Assembly (NCBI GenBank): GCA_012959435.1 | Contig: DUDF01000025.1 | Location: 1 to 38,689, forward strand | Reading direction: 5' to 3' | Source: Candidatus Poseidoniales archaeon | GTDB taxonomy: Archaea > Thermoplasmatota > Poseidoniia > Poseidoniales > Thalassarchaeaceae | DNA: 38,689 bases | Notes under the pieces: model-generated | What the model saw: only the letters and a program-made list of their open reading frames with translations | Databases searched by the model: none | Told to the model about the DNA's origin: nothing | In this document: one piece after another, positions 24,801-31,884 of the stretch | Numbering within the stretch: position 1 is the first letter of the stretch | Layout: each line of letters begins with the position of its first letter | Program-made: the position numbers and the translations under genes

Positions 24801-25023
24801 TATCGGCGTGGCTAACATTGACATAGAAATCAGCAGCATTGGTTGTAGAATCAAATCCAATCATGTAAGCATGGTCAGCAGCACCATCGTCATCATGGTC
24901 AAGCCAATCAACTGATATTATGGGTGGGTTTGAACCATCAGCGATTGTAAGAGGGAGTGTCAATGAGGTCAGAAAAACTAGTATCAAAGTAATTGCAGCT
25001 CGTCCACTTGTGCCTCGTACCAT
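21880..25023 (-). CDS. Large exported surface protein with Ig-like repeats and C-terminal anchor
   Basis: A 1047-residue secreted protein of unknown function. It starts with a charged tip and hydrophobic signal (about 8-28, ending TIADGS). A C-terminal membrane helix (about 1004-1027) is followed by a short cytoplasmic tail. Between them lie long beta-rich, Asp/Glu/Thr/Asn-rich regions with many N-X-S/T sequons. Residues in the last third resemble tandem Ig-like or cadherin-like domains (PPTIVEVRLQEDKVLNEGGN, then APRIVDFTLSQEQAERGENV). Late motif DDGQQGDEVADDGVYSIQV matches the recurring end domain of archaeal and bacterial exoproteins. Probably cell-wall associated; a protease or binding role cannot be read. 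No close operon partner; it ends about 48 bases before the ArsC-like start. Confidence 0.82.
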   Translation of the reverse strand: MVRGTSGRAAITLILVFLTSLTLPLTIADGSNPPIISVDWLDHDDDGAADHAYMIGFDSTTNAADFYVNVSHADINDLALGEWTYRWDDANFTISPLNLTHHRITIPTNLSFGDEVLIEVYDNLTDVLLSSRIVQVTLWNQPIADHEITVTTDWSLRHQIENQTSEEYFLEFTGQGWQQRSEGLLIHDELGSGTLTIDEVSEDGSNILIVLDLNRIWLNETMVGEELTSQIFEMAGAGNMTITDDTDGNMTILASVVDAYILRSMVDGSIEEQLRLEANGNLNITNVDEDEEMYIDAEISLLLVELHDIDGVRVLAHTQFEATGDLEIQTSGSHIYVDLEQLMLLERYENGEMVLQHDKTYGDGTFFFSDTNDENGSIVIDGEVILLHQETENGTKVADTIHIDADITGATTGEFGLWRRIEDSGQFANSTGQMWEVNRIHQEDWLNLTGGGLLEGMGPTQTYNETWDHEVIYENYTNRTIYYSWYEQSNDPSQGEEWPARSPIPVEEVNTTEEESGLGDINISREAGLAPAELLIGDNVGLYSGDLMSLELTANSYQSYTRDGHTMDVTSWSGTYLSELSTASGLVINEGILAGLIAEVSREVYIDFDATEDAWFWENQSLERVLSPNIVTAGENTPPTIVEVRLQEDKVLNEGGNLVHIEVEISDPDWNMRDVNVDLSTLGLGTIQLNDIGQDGDIMVHDDNFTGSFVYFGTDSGNISVSVTAEDVWESTTDNVLLEVVHRAPRIVDFTLSQEQAERGENVTVTIKAFDSLPITSVGIDLIAEGGELFPLTDDGGGYWSGVVTIPETLSPGDIYLPIKVMDSGGGWSILTHLNLPSTVAGVGGDAWDAPTASIPALLIENSGPVISDFQILKDGVQVLEIIIPDVGDGASNYVLTVNATDHDSITVVQGRLRMLAPVGQDTTWQTMRDDGQQGDEVADDGVYSIQVTVREGLPVDSLVLDFRGIDVYLQSTTPVFEATVELSDKEVNPLTNPTDALSDWGSTVMIVLIILGVVMLGGGVAIVIMMQRGGSLDEQLGLSNELQKQS

Positions 25024-25157
25024 GATGTCACCTTCGGTCTGTTCCCTAATGAATCCTAACCCTTCGTGTTAAACGGTGTTTTCCTTCTTTGCCATTGTTA
25101 GTATTGCGCCGCTGACGCAATAATCGTTTTAGTTAGAGGGTTTGGATTGCCAATGAC

Positions 25158-25559
25158 TTAGAAGAGTGGTTCTTCATAGCCATCATCACTTCGATTCCAA
25201 ATATCTGTTGGGATATCTTCGTAGATGTTGAATTCAGGGGAATCATCTTCCTCAACCTTATCTTCCAAGTATCCAGCGGCTTTCTGAGCCAGTTCAGCCT
25301 TGAATCTCCAATAGTGGATACGCCATTCCCTGCCATCCCACAGAGTGGTCTCTTCAGATTCGGTTGTTAGCAGATTGTAATCCTGAAATATGTAGAACAG
25401 GTTTCTGTCAGTTGGTTCCAACGCATTATCGATGATACGGTCATAATAACCAAAGAAACCGAGTGCGTGTTCAGCCATACTTTCAGCCACAGTCTTTTCC
25501 ATTTCTTTGTCAATATGTCGTTGAATCGCGGCAGTCAATCCAGCCATCGTCATTCCCAT
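25158..25559 (-). CDS. Small conserved archaeal protein, possibly DUF6015-like
   Basis: Function unknown. The 133 residues have an N-terminal helical pair (IQRHIDKEMEKTVAESMAEH), then ALGFFGYYDRIIDNALEPTD, LFYIFQDYNLLTTESEETTL and WDGREWRIHYWRFKAELAQK, ending in an acidic tail. The phrase FGYYDRIIDN and the WRIHYW pattern recall an uncharacterised archaeal family I know as DUF6015, named here from memory and not verified. The protein is soluble with no signal. A TATA-like AATATATAC about 35 bases upstream of the ATG suggests a very short leader. The gene is single and divergent from the agmatinase. Confidence 0.7.
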   Translation of the reverse strand: MGMTMAGLTAAIQRHIDKEMEKTVAESMAEHALGFFGYYDRIIDNALEPTDRNLFYIFQDYNLLTTESEETTLWDGREWRIHYWRFKAELAQKAAGYLEDKVEEDDSPEFNIYEDIPTDIWNRSDDGYEEPLF

Positions 25560-25576
25560 GATAATTTCTCCTAGTT

Positions 25577-25602
25577 GAGTGTATTGTCAAATATATACAC
25601 TC
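25577..25602. promoter_or_regulatory. Inverted repeat over a TATA-like element upstream of the small archaeal protein
   Basis: GAGTGTAT (25577-25584) and ATACACTC (25595-25602) form perfect 8-bp arms around a 10-base spacer. The AATATATA core (about 25589-25597) overlaps the right arm and would serve the minus-strand gene. A separate TATA-like GCATTATATC (25628-25637) may serve the agmatinase on the plus strand. Confidence 0.45.
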
Positions 25603-25735
25603 GGGTACACCTACTATTTGTGCACCGCATTATATCAACAGTCCGGTCTAAAAGACTCTTTGGGACGGTCCAGCCTCAATTTTGAACCGGCGAGAATGCA
25701 TAAAACCAAACAACCCGGGCAGGAATTTGAGAGAG

Positions 25736-26659
25736 ATGTCTGAGGGCTCAATAGGTACAAATTTTCTTGGCTTGGATGAGTCAACAAGGGAAGGTGCTGA
25801 TATTGCAATACTTTCACTTCCATACGAATTGACTGTCTCGTATGGACAAGGAACAGAAAACGGTCCGGCTGCCTGTATTGAGGCATCGGCTCAAGTTGAA
25901 TTAAACGACCCATTATTGAGTGAAGATTTACCTGCGGGTCGAACAATTTTCACAGCCGACCCTTGGGATGGTGAAGGTGGCTCATTAGCGGCTCAGTTGG
26001 AAGGTATTGAGAAATACCTCCAAGAGTGGACAGAAGGACAAGTGTTCCCAGTCGTTTTGGGTGGTGAACATGGTTCACTTCCTGCAATAATGAGAGCCCT
26101 CTCTAAACACCCAACTTTAGCTGGTGATTTGAGTCGCTTAACTGTTGTACAGATAGATGCACACGCAGATTTGAGAGATGAGTTAGATGGGGATAATTAC
26201 AGCCATGCTTGCGCGGCACGCCGCGCTCTTGACGAAGGCGTGGGCAATCTGCTACAAATTGGTGTAAGGGCGTACTCTCGAGAGGAGGAAGAATTCATTG
26301 ATTCTGACGAGCGTGTATCAACTTGGTTCGCTCGTGATTTCTTGGCCCCATCAGGTGGTGAAGAAGGATGGAAGAATTTGCTGGAAGAGATTTCCGCTCT
26401 CACAGGTCCAGTGTGGCTCACTTTCGATATTGATGGATTAGATGGCTCACTCGTACCTCATACAGGCACACCAGTACCAGGTGGATTGGCTCATTGGCAA
26501 GCAGTTGAGGTGATTGAAACTCTTTTTGCTAGCCAGCATACTGAGGTGATTGGTGCAGATATTGCAGAGATTGTAGCGGGTAATGATAGTAATTTAACCC
26601 AATTTACTGCGGCTATGATAGCAACTAAAATTGTCGCCGCACATATTGCTACATTGTGA
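25736..26659 (+). CDS. speB: Agmatinase/arginase-family ureohydrolase
   Basis: Binuclear manganese enzyme that removes urea from agmatine, or a related guanidino compound. From the ATG at 25736 it has 307 residues. Seen: VVLGGEHGSLPAI with His112, VVQIDAHADLRDELDGDNYS with Asp141, His143 and Asp145, and WLTFDIDGLDGSLVPHTGTP with Asp231 and Asp233. The family usually has GGDH, with GGEH also seen in agmatinases. All six metal ligands are in place. In archaea agmatinase makes putrescine for polyamines. The longer frame from 25682 lacks family sequence. Arginase or guanidinobutyrase activity is possible. Confidence 0.9.
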   Translation: MSEGSIGTNFLGLDESTREGADIAILSLPYELTVSYGQGTENGPAACIEASAQVELNDPLLSEDLPAGRTIFTADPWDGEGGSLAAQLEGIEKYLQEWTEGQVFPVVLGGEHGSLPAIMRALSKHPTLAGDLSRLTVVQIDAHADLRDELDGDNYSHACAARRALDEGVGNLLQIGVRAYSREEEEFIDSDERVSTWFARDFLAPSGGEEGWKNLLEEISALTGPVWLTFDIDGLDGSLVPHTGTPVPGGLAHWQAVEVIETLFASQHTEVIGADIAEIVAGNDSNLTQFTAAMIATKIVAAHIATL

Positions 26660-26707
26660 TTTAGTGCAATGCTAAGACTCAAAACATTCAACCATTAGCG
26701 AACATTT

Positions 26708-28072
26708 GTGCGGCGCATTACACCACTGTTAGTTCTCGTAGTTATGGTACTCTCTAGCGTACCTACGGCATTGGCTCAGCAACCAAATGTGGCACAAGAA
26801 CATTGGTACCATTCATGGGCTACACTAACTTACGACATAGGTGAGTGGGAAGACGAACATTCTGACATCGTTTCAGTTGTTAGTGCTGGCCAAACCGAAT
26901 ATGGTCGTGACCAATGGGTTGTACAAATTAGTGATTGGTCAATCGAAAATAAATCAGATGGGGCACCCAAAGAGAAGGTCTACATTGATGGTGGACATCA
27001 TGGTAACGAACATCTTGGGACCGAATTGGCTTTTCTTGTTGCTGAATTTTACATCGAAGGGTGGGCAGATGGTGATGCAGAAGTTGTTGAAGTATTGCAG
27101 AATACTGAACTTCACATCATGATAATGCTAAATGCAGATGGAAACGATGTTGACAGCCGATGGAATATGAATCAAGTTGATTTGAATCGCAATTATGACC
27201 ATCACTGGACCACAGAAGAAACCGCAAGTGGGGACGGCCCATTTTCAGAAGCAGAGACCACAAACAATGCAGCATACATGCAAGAATGGATGGTTGATGC
27301 AGACCTCTATGTCACGATGCACACCGGCACTTGGATCCTAGCATACCCTTGGGGATTTACTGGGGAAATGCCAAGTGATTGGGAAATGTTTGAGCACATT
27401 CGTGACACAATTCATGAAACCATAGATGAAGATTTACCGGTTCGAAATGCCAACGCAGGAATCTATCCAACTCATGGTACATCTCGTGATTATGGGTATG
27501 GGGTGATGGGTTATCCTACATTCACCTTTGAGACTGATGATGAGCAATTTTTGTTGGGTACTGTGCAGTCACTATCAGACCGATTATCGGTTGAATTGGA
27601 TGTAATGCGTTATCTGATTTCCAATGTATGGTATTGGCGAGCAAGGTTGAATATTACTAGCATGACCGTAATTCCTAGCGAAGAAGTCACTTTTTCTGTT
27701 GAAAATCTTGGCCTCGCTTCAACCGAGAATGCCACTTTACATTACCTCGATTCAGCCGGAGAGGTGTTATGGCATTCGCCAGATAATTTCAGTGTTAACG
27801 CTAGTAACTCAAGTCTAGTTACATTCTCCACTGGTGATTTAAAATTAGTAGATGGAGGTAGTTGGGAAATCCACTATCAGAAGAGAGTAATTGATTCAGC
27901 GACTTGGGTTGCTGAACCGGTTTGGGATGAAATAATTCAGGAAGTTGATGGAGGTGGAAAAGGATTCCTTCCAGCGCCAGGAATCTTCATATCTCTTCTC
28001 GCAGCATTTGGTGCTGCATTCGCTTCGGAACGGCGCGAAACCATGTTTTTCCATAAAAAAAATACCGAGTGA
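26708..28072 (+). CDS. Secreted, membrane-anchored M14 zinc carboxypeptidase
   Basis: Exopeptidase that removes C-terminal amino acids outside the cell. The 454 residues begin with a signal peptide (MRRITPLLVLVVMVLSS to about residue 23). The catalytic domain has DGGHHGNEHLGTE (His98, Glu101 zinc site), MNQVDLNRNYDHHW (Asn160, Arg161 substrate site), TMHTGTW (His205) and FTFETDDEQ (catalytic Glu275). A small beta domain follows (about 315-420), and the end is KGFLPAPGIFISLLAAFGAA followed by charged residues, a sorting-signal-like tail. GTG start at 26708. It pairs functionally with the leucyl aminopeptidase downstream for peptide use. Charged or neutral side-chain preference cannot be told. 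Confidence 0.9.
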   Translation: MRRITPLLVLVVMVLSSVPTALAQQPNVAQEHWYHSWATLTYDIGEWEDEHSDIVSVVSAGQTEYGRDQWVVQISDWSIENKSDGAPKEKVYIDGGHHGNEHLGTELAFLVAEFYIEGWADGDAEVVEVLQNTELHIMIMLNADGNDVDSRWNMNQVDLNRNYDHHWTTEETASGDGPFSEAETTNNAAYMQEWMVDADLYVTMHTGTWILAYPWGFTGEMPSDWEMFEHIRDTIHETIDEDLPVRNANAGIYPTHGTSRDYGYGVMGYPTFTFETDDEQFLLGTVQSLSDRLSVELDVMRYLISNVWYWRARLNITSMTVIPSEEVTFSVENLGLASTENATLHYLDSAGEVLWHSPDNFSVNASNSSLVTFSTGDLKLVDGGSWEIHYQKRVIDSATWVAEPVWDEIIQEVDGGGKGFLPAPGIFISLLAAFGAAFASERRETMFFHKKNTE

Positions 28073-28088
28073 ACTGAAAAGTTATCAC

Positions 28089-28102
28089 TTTAGTATATTT
28101 TT
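28089..28102 (+). promoter_or_regulatory. TATA box for the leucyl aminopeptidase gene
   Basis: TTTAGTATATTTTT, a strong archaeal TATA-like element. Start of transcription would fall near 28123, giving a leader of about 20 bases that contains GGGGTG ahead of the ATG at 28146. Confidence 0.5.
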
Positions 28103-28145
28103 AGAAACACTCACCTTTGAATAGTGTCGCTCAATCGGGGTGCTT

Positions 28146-29645
28146 ATGGAACACCAAGTTGGCCCAATGGACACAGTTGAACAGACACTAATCATCCCTC
28201 TTTTTGAGGGCGTAGATAAACCACCAAATCGCTCACTAACAGGGTTAAGTCGAGCAAGTCAATCACAGGCCAGATCTGCTATTGCCAGTGATGATTTTGA
28301 TGGCAAATCGGGGAAGATGATTTCACTATGGAACGATGATTGTAAAGTTGTTCTAGTTGGTATGGGTAAATCTGGTGACATGAAATCAAATTCGGTAAGA
28401 GACGCGGGTGCTAACGCCCTTGCAGCTCTAAACAAATCACATGGAAAAGCAATCACCGTCCGATTCACAAGCGGCTGGAAAGCCTCGATGATGACGACAT
28501 TTGCAGAAGGTATGATGCTGAGAGACTACAAGTTTGACAAGTATCTATCAAAGGATGACGATGACGATGATGATGACACTCCTTACACAGTAACATTCCA
28601 AGCATCAAACCGTCATCTTGACAATCTTACTGCAGGCTGTGCTCATGTATCAGCAATGGCAACAGGTGTGCACATAGCAAGAGACCTTGGTAACGAGCCA
28701 GCCAACAAATTGACTCCAATGGAGTACGCCTCACGTGCTAGAGCATTCGCCAAGGGTAAGGGTAACTTGTCAGTGACCGTATTGGAGTGGGATGAACTTC
28801 TTGAGAACAAAATGGGAGGACTCATCAATGTTGGAAAGGGTAGTGAGCACAAACCTTGCATGGTAATCTGGGAATTAAATGCTAAAGCAAAGGATGGACC
28901 CTGTCCATTTATTGTCGGTAAAGGAATCACTTTTGATACCGGTGGAATTTCATTGAAACCAGGTGGTGGAATGGATGAAATGAAGTTTGATATGCATGGT
29001 TCTGCAACCGTGTTTGGTCTGATGGTCGCATTACATGGTGTTGGCCACAAGGGCCACATGATGGCAATTTCTTGCATGGCAGAAAACAGTCCTAGTTCGA
29101 CTGCTTACAGACCAGGTGACGTAATTCCTACATACTCCGGGAAAACAGTTGAAGTGCTAAACACAGACGCTGAAGGTAGATTAGTTCTTGCTGATGGCTT
29201 GTGGAAAGCAGGCGAGTATAATCCTGAATATATCATTGACCTCGCTACCTTGACTGGTGCTTGTGTAGTAGCATTAGGACACGAGGCTAGTGGCTTGTGG
29301 TCTAACGATGATGACTTGTTAGAGAATTTGCGAAAGGCAGCGGCAGATAGCGGCGAATTAGCTTGGCCGATGCCCCTCTTACCAGCATTTGAGAAGCAGA
29401 TGACCGGCTCAAAAATTGCAGATGTTAAGAATCTGGGTGACAGCTATGGTGGCTCTAATTCCGCTGCAGCGTTCCTCAAACAATTCGTGCCAAAGAATGG
29501 TGATGGCGATGATGCGAAGCAATATCCCTGGGCACATTTAGACATCGCTGGAACTGCTTGGGGCACCTCAACTAATGCAACCGTTGCTCACGGTGCTACT
29601 GGCGTTCATGTACGAACACTAGTTCGTTTAATCAATGGGGAGTGA
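28146..29645 (+). CDS. pepA: Leucyl aminopeptidase (M17, PepA)
   Basis: Cytosolic two-metal aminopeptidase acting on short peptides. From the ATG at 28146 it has 499 residues. The C-terminal catalytic domain carries VGKGITFDTGGISLKPGG (Lys and Asp metal ligands), MDEMKFDMHGSATVFG and NTDAEGRLVLADGLW (Asp, Glu ligands and Arg), followed by DLATLTGACVVALGHEASGL. Length is normal. The N-terminal domain contains an unusual run of eight aspartates (about residues 137-144) in the linker before the catalytic domain. A GTG at 28140 is a possible alternative start. The stop overlaps the next frame by 11 bases, so the two may be co-translated. Confidence 0.95.
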   Translation: MEHQVGPMDTVEQTLIIPLFEGVDKPPNRSLTGLSRASQSQARSAIASDDFDGKSGKMISLWNDDCKVVLVGMGKSGDMKSNSVRDAGANALAALNKSHGKAITVRFTSGWKASMMTTFAEGMMLRDYKFDKYLSKDDDDDDDDTPYTVTFQASNRHLDNLTAGCAHVSAMATGVHIARDLGNEPANKLTPMEYASRARAFAKGKGNLSVTVLEWDELLENKMGGLINVGKGSEHKPCMVIWELNAKAKDGPCPFIVGKGITFDTGGISLKPGGGMDEMKFDMHGSATVFGLMVALHGVGHKGHMMAISCMAENSPSSTAYRPGDVIPTYSGKTVEVLNTDAEGRLVLADGLWKAGEYNPEYIIDLATLTGACVVALGHEASGLWSNDDDLLENLRKAAADSGELAWPMPLLPAFEKQMTGSKIADVKNLGDSYGGSNSAAAFLKQFVPKNGDGDDAKQYPWAHLDIAGTAWGTSTNATVAHGATGVHVRTLVRLINGE

Positions 29646-30096
29646 ACGATTGGCTGCCCCGCTGGTGAAGTGTCTTGATCACCTAAACATGAGTGCTTCA
29701 AATTTTCAAGAGAGTGCAGAATGGTACTCCAAGGTATTTGGTTTTGAGATGCGTGAACAGGGCGAAGATGAGGGGAAGCCTTGGGGGATTCTTTCTTGTG
29801 GCGATGCCCTGCTATGTATCTATGAACAGCCAGGATTGATTGTCAAAGACCGATTTGAGATGAAGGATGTTGGACTACATTACCTTGCCCATTTTGGTCT
29901 TAGAATAACGGACCGAGATGAATGGGAGGCAACTATTGAGCGCGAAAAACTCCCTATCCTCTATGATGGGGCATGTAAGTTCCCTCATTCTACTGCTTGG
30001 TATCTAAAGGACCCAACAGGTTGGGAAATTGAGGTTGCACTGTGGGACGAAGGTGAACCTTCCTTTGACAGTGTAGCGAACACTCTTGAGCAATAA
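29635..30096 (+). CDS. VOC-superfamily (glyoxalase/dioxygenase fold) protein
   Basis: A 153-residue single VOC domain pair: KCLDHLNMSASNFQESAEWY (start with the first His, then helix) and the later GLHYLAHFGLRITDRDEWEA, ending TAWYLKDPTGWEIEVALW. The DPTGWEIEV motif carries the conserved metal-ligand Glu, and His16 and His82 lie at the other usual ligand positions. The specific reaction is not visible; glyoxalase I, fosfomycin resistance and dioxygenase-like activities are all in this superfamily. The ATG at 29635 overlaps the pepA stop, but a TTG at 29650 has GGGGAG directly upstream and may be the real start. Confidence 0.85.
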   Translation: MGSERLAAPLVKCLDHLNMSASNFQESAEWYSKVFGFEMREQGEDEGKPWGILSCGDALLCIYEQPGLIVKDRFEMKDVGLHYLAHFGLRITDRDEWEATIEREKLPILYDGACKFPHSTAWYLKDPTGWEIEVALWDEGEPSFDSVANTLEQ

Positions 30097-30123
30097 CAAA
30101 TCCCTTAAATCCGGCTTCAATCC

Positions 30124-30654
30124 TTAATCGAAAAATTCGTGGGATACGAAAAGCAAGACAATCGTGATAACCAAAACAGCACGTTGTGCATGGAGTAATC
30201 GAGCCCCTTTCTTCACTTTTCTAGGTGGCCACTTCCAAAGTAATAGGCTACCCGTGACGGACATGAAGAGCATTCCAACCCAACCTCCCCAGAACAGGAC
30301 TTCCCACTTATTCATCGATACACCATGGATGAATCCAACGAGGACTGCACTGGCACCAACCCAGTAGTGAATCTTGAGATACCATCGGTTTGCTTTGCCG
30401 AGTTCCTTCTTCAGCCAGAGCCCATCTTCAACAATTTTGTCTGCATTTGCACGAATATACTTGAGTCCCGGTTTCCAAATTATGATTGTTGTTGAGAAAG
30501 CCAAACCCCATGCAGCAGCAGTTCCCAAGCCTTTCCCAGTGTCTCCGAGAATCCCATCGTCATCATCATCATCGTCATCTGCTGTGACAGTTCCAGCAAC
30601 TAACAATAATGCAACCAAGGCCGCAATAGCGGCCCAGTGAAAGCGCATGCTCAT
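30124..30654 (-). CDS. Membrane protein with four helix histidines, possible b-type cytochrome-like
   Basis: No family firmly recognised. From the ATG at 30654 there are 176 residues: a signal or first helix (about 8-24), a run of eight aspartates, a second helix (about 45-60), a soluble amphipathic stretch, then helices near 95-112, 117-140 and 156-172. His96 and His110 lie in one helix and His155 and His172 in the last, the arrangement expected of two bis-histidine hemes in small membrane cytochromes. So a heme-binding electron carrier is a possibility. An upstream TTG at 30705 overlaps the preceding stop, but the ATG fits the signal better. The gene directly follows the PGF-CTERM-like protein and probably shares its transcript. 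Confidence 0.68.
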   Translation of the reverse strand: MSMRFHWAAIAALVALLLVAGTVTADDDDDDDDGILGDTGKGLGTAAAWGLAFSTTIIIWKPGLKYIRANADKIVEDGLWLKKELGKANRWYLKIHYWVGASAVLVGFIHGVSMNKWEVLFWGGWVGMLFMSVTGSLLLWKWPPRKVKKGARLLHAQRAVLVITIVLLFVSHEFFD

Positions 30655-30701
30655 TATTTTCACGCTACAACCACTTGTTTTTGATTGTGCTGAATAGTTT
30701 T

Positions 30702-31811
30702 TCAATTTTGTTTTGGGCGCAACGCAATTGCCATTATACCGATCACTGAGAGGGTGGCTAAAATCCCAAATCCAGGTAAGAATCCTAAAAATTCTCCAGC
30801 ATCTTCAGTAATAGAAGAGTATCCAACTCCAGCAACTGGGTCGTGAACGATTACTGTACCTCGTGCATACGAGAGGACGAATTGTTGTTTGAATTCAAAC
30901 TCATCATCATCCGTATCAGTCTGTGATTTTAGCACAGTTGTGTGAACTGGCAAGTCAACTCCGTCAATTGTAGCAGTATCTTTCCATGAAAAACTTAGGC
31001 TAATCGTATTCATTTCGGTATTTGATGCTGCAACAACACCCTCCTCATCATTATCCAAATCATGGTGATTTCGTTCTTGTTCTTGCTTAGTTTTGGTTTT
31101 CATCATCAATCCTACAGCGCTGTCATTTCGTGTATATGGGTAGTTTTCAATAATAAAATCAATTTTGACATCAGTAGGGCGGATTTCACTTGTTGACATA
31201 GTGGTAAAATCACCAAAAACCATCATATCAAGCCCGAAAGTTCCTTCTGCAGTATCGCCAAAACTACCTCTAGCAACCATTTTCGTACCTATTTTTCCTG
31301 AGATAGTGATATCTTCAAGGGTGGGTGTCCCCCAGTTTACTGATCCATTATCTGGTGAACCAGAAAGCAAGTCTCCCGAGTCACCAATTCGGTAAGCTGA
31401 TGCAATTATCTCACCCTCGTCATATGCGCCATTTCCATTTCCATCAACGAACTCAACCAATTGCTGAAGCTTCACTTCTAGTTTCTGTTCGGCTTCTATT
31501 TGACTATTTTCTTCTTCAAATTTGAGTTTGAACTTTCCTTCTGATAGGTCTGTCTTGAATTCTATCTTTGATTCAGAGTCTCCTATTTCTCGCTTCATTT
31601 TTACAGTAATTTGGTCACTTGATACATCCACATCAACTTTGTGTTTTTCTCTATCCTCTCTATCATCATCTGAATCGTCTTCAGATTTATTCTCACTCTC
31701 TATGTCATTACGATCATCGTCATCATCCCCACCACTCGCAACAACACTTGCGGGAAGGCTAATCATCAATGCTAATAGTAAGGCCACAATCCACTGCACT
31801 TTTCTTTGCAT
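30702..31811 (-). CDS. Acidic secreted protein with PGF-CTERM-like tail and EF-hand-like loop
   Basis: A 369-residue exported protein of unknown role. Signal peptide (about 3-26), then a highly charged Asp/Glu/Lys region. DGNGNGAYDEGE (123-134) matches a calcium-binding EF-hand or dockerin-type loop. A beta-rich domain follows. The last 29 residues begin FLGFLPGFGILATLSVIGIM and end in a basic tip, which is the layout of PGF-CTERM signals processed by archaeosortase and lipid-anchored. Asp-rich runs at residues 29-33 and 48-50 are typical of marine or salt-adapted surface proteins. A TATA-like element about 26 bases upstream of the ATG points to a leaderless transcript. Four bases overlap the longest frame of the membrane protein downstream. 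Confidence 0.78.
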   Translation of the reverse strand: MQRKVQWIVALLLALMISLPASVVASGGDDDDDRNDIESENKSEDDSDDDREDREKHKVDVDVSSDQITVKMKREIGDSESKIEFKTDLSEGKFKLKFEEENSQIEAEQKLEVKLQQLVEFVDGNGNGAYDEGEIIASAYRIGDSGDLLSGSPDNGSVNWGTPTLEDITISGKIGTKMVARGSFGDTAEGTFGLDMMVFGDFTTMSTSEIRPTDVKIDFIIENYPYTRNDSAVGLMMKTKTKQEQERNHHDLDNDEEGVVAASNTEMNTISLSFSWKDTATIDGVDLPVHTTVLKSQTDTDDDEFEFKQQFVLSYARGTVIVHDPVAGVGYSSITEDAGEFLGFLPGFGILATLSVIGIMAIALRPKQN

Positions 31812-31832
31812 ATTACTAAAACAGGTGTGATA

Positions 31833-31842
31833 GGATATATTT
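31833..31842 (-). promoter_or_regulatory. TATA box for a leaderless transcript
   Basis: AAATATATCC on the minus strand, centred about 26 bases before the ATG at 31811. That spacing places initiation at or next to the start codon. No ribosome site lies between, which fits leaderless translation. Confidence 0.55.
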
Positions 31843-31884
31843 GTTTTGTTTTTAGGTCAAGGTTATCAGTGACGAGGGTTTGAA

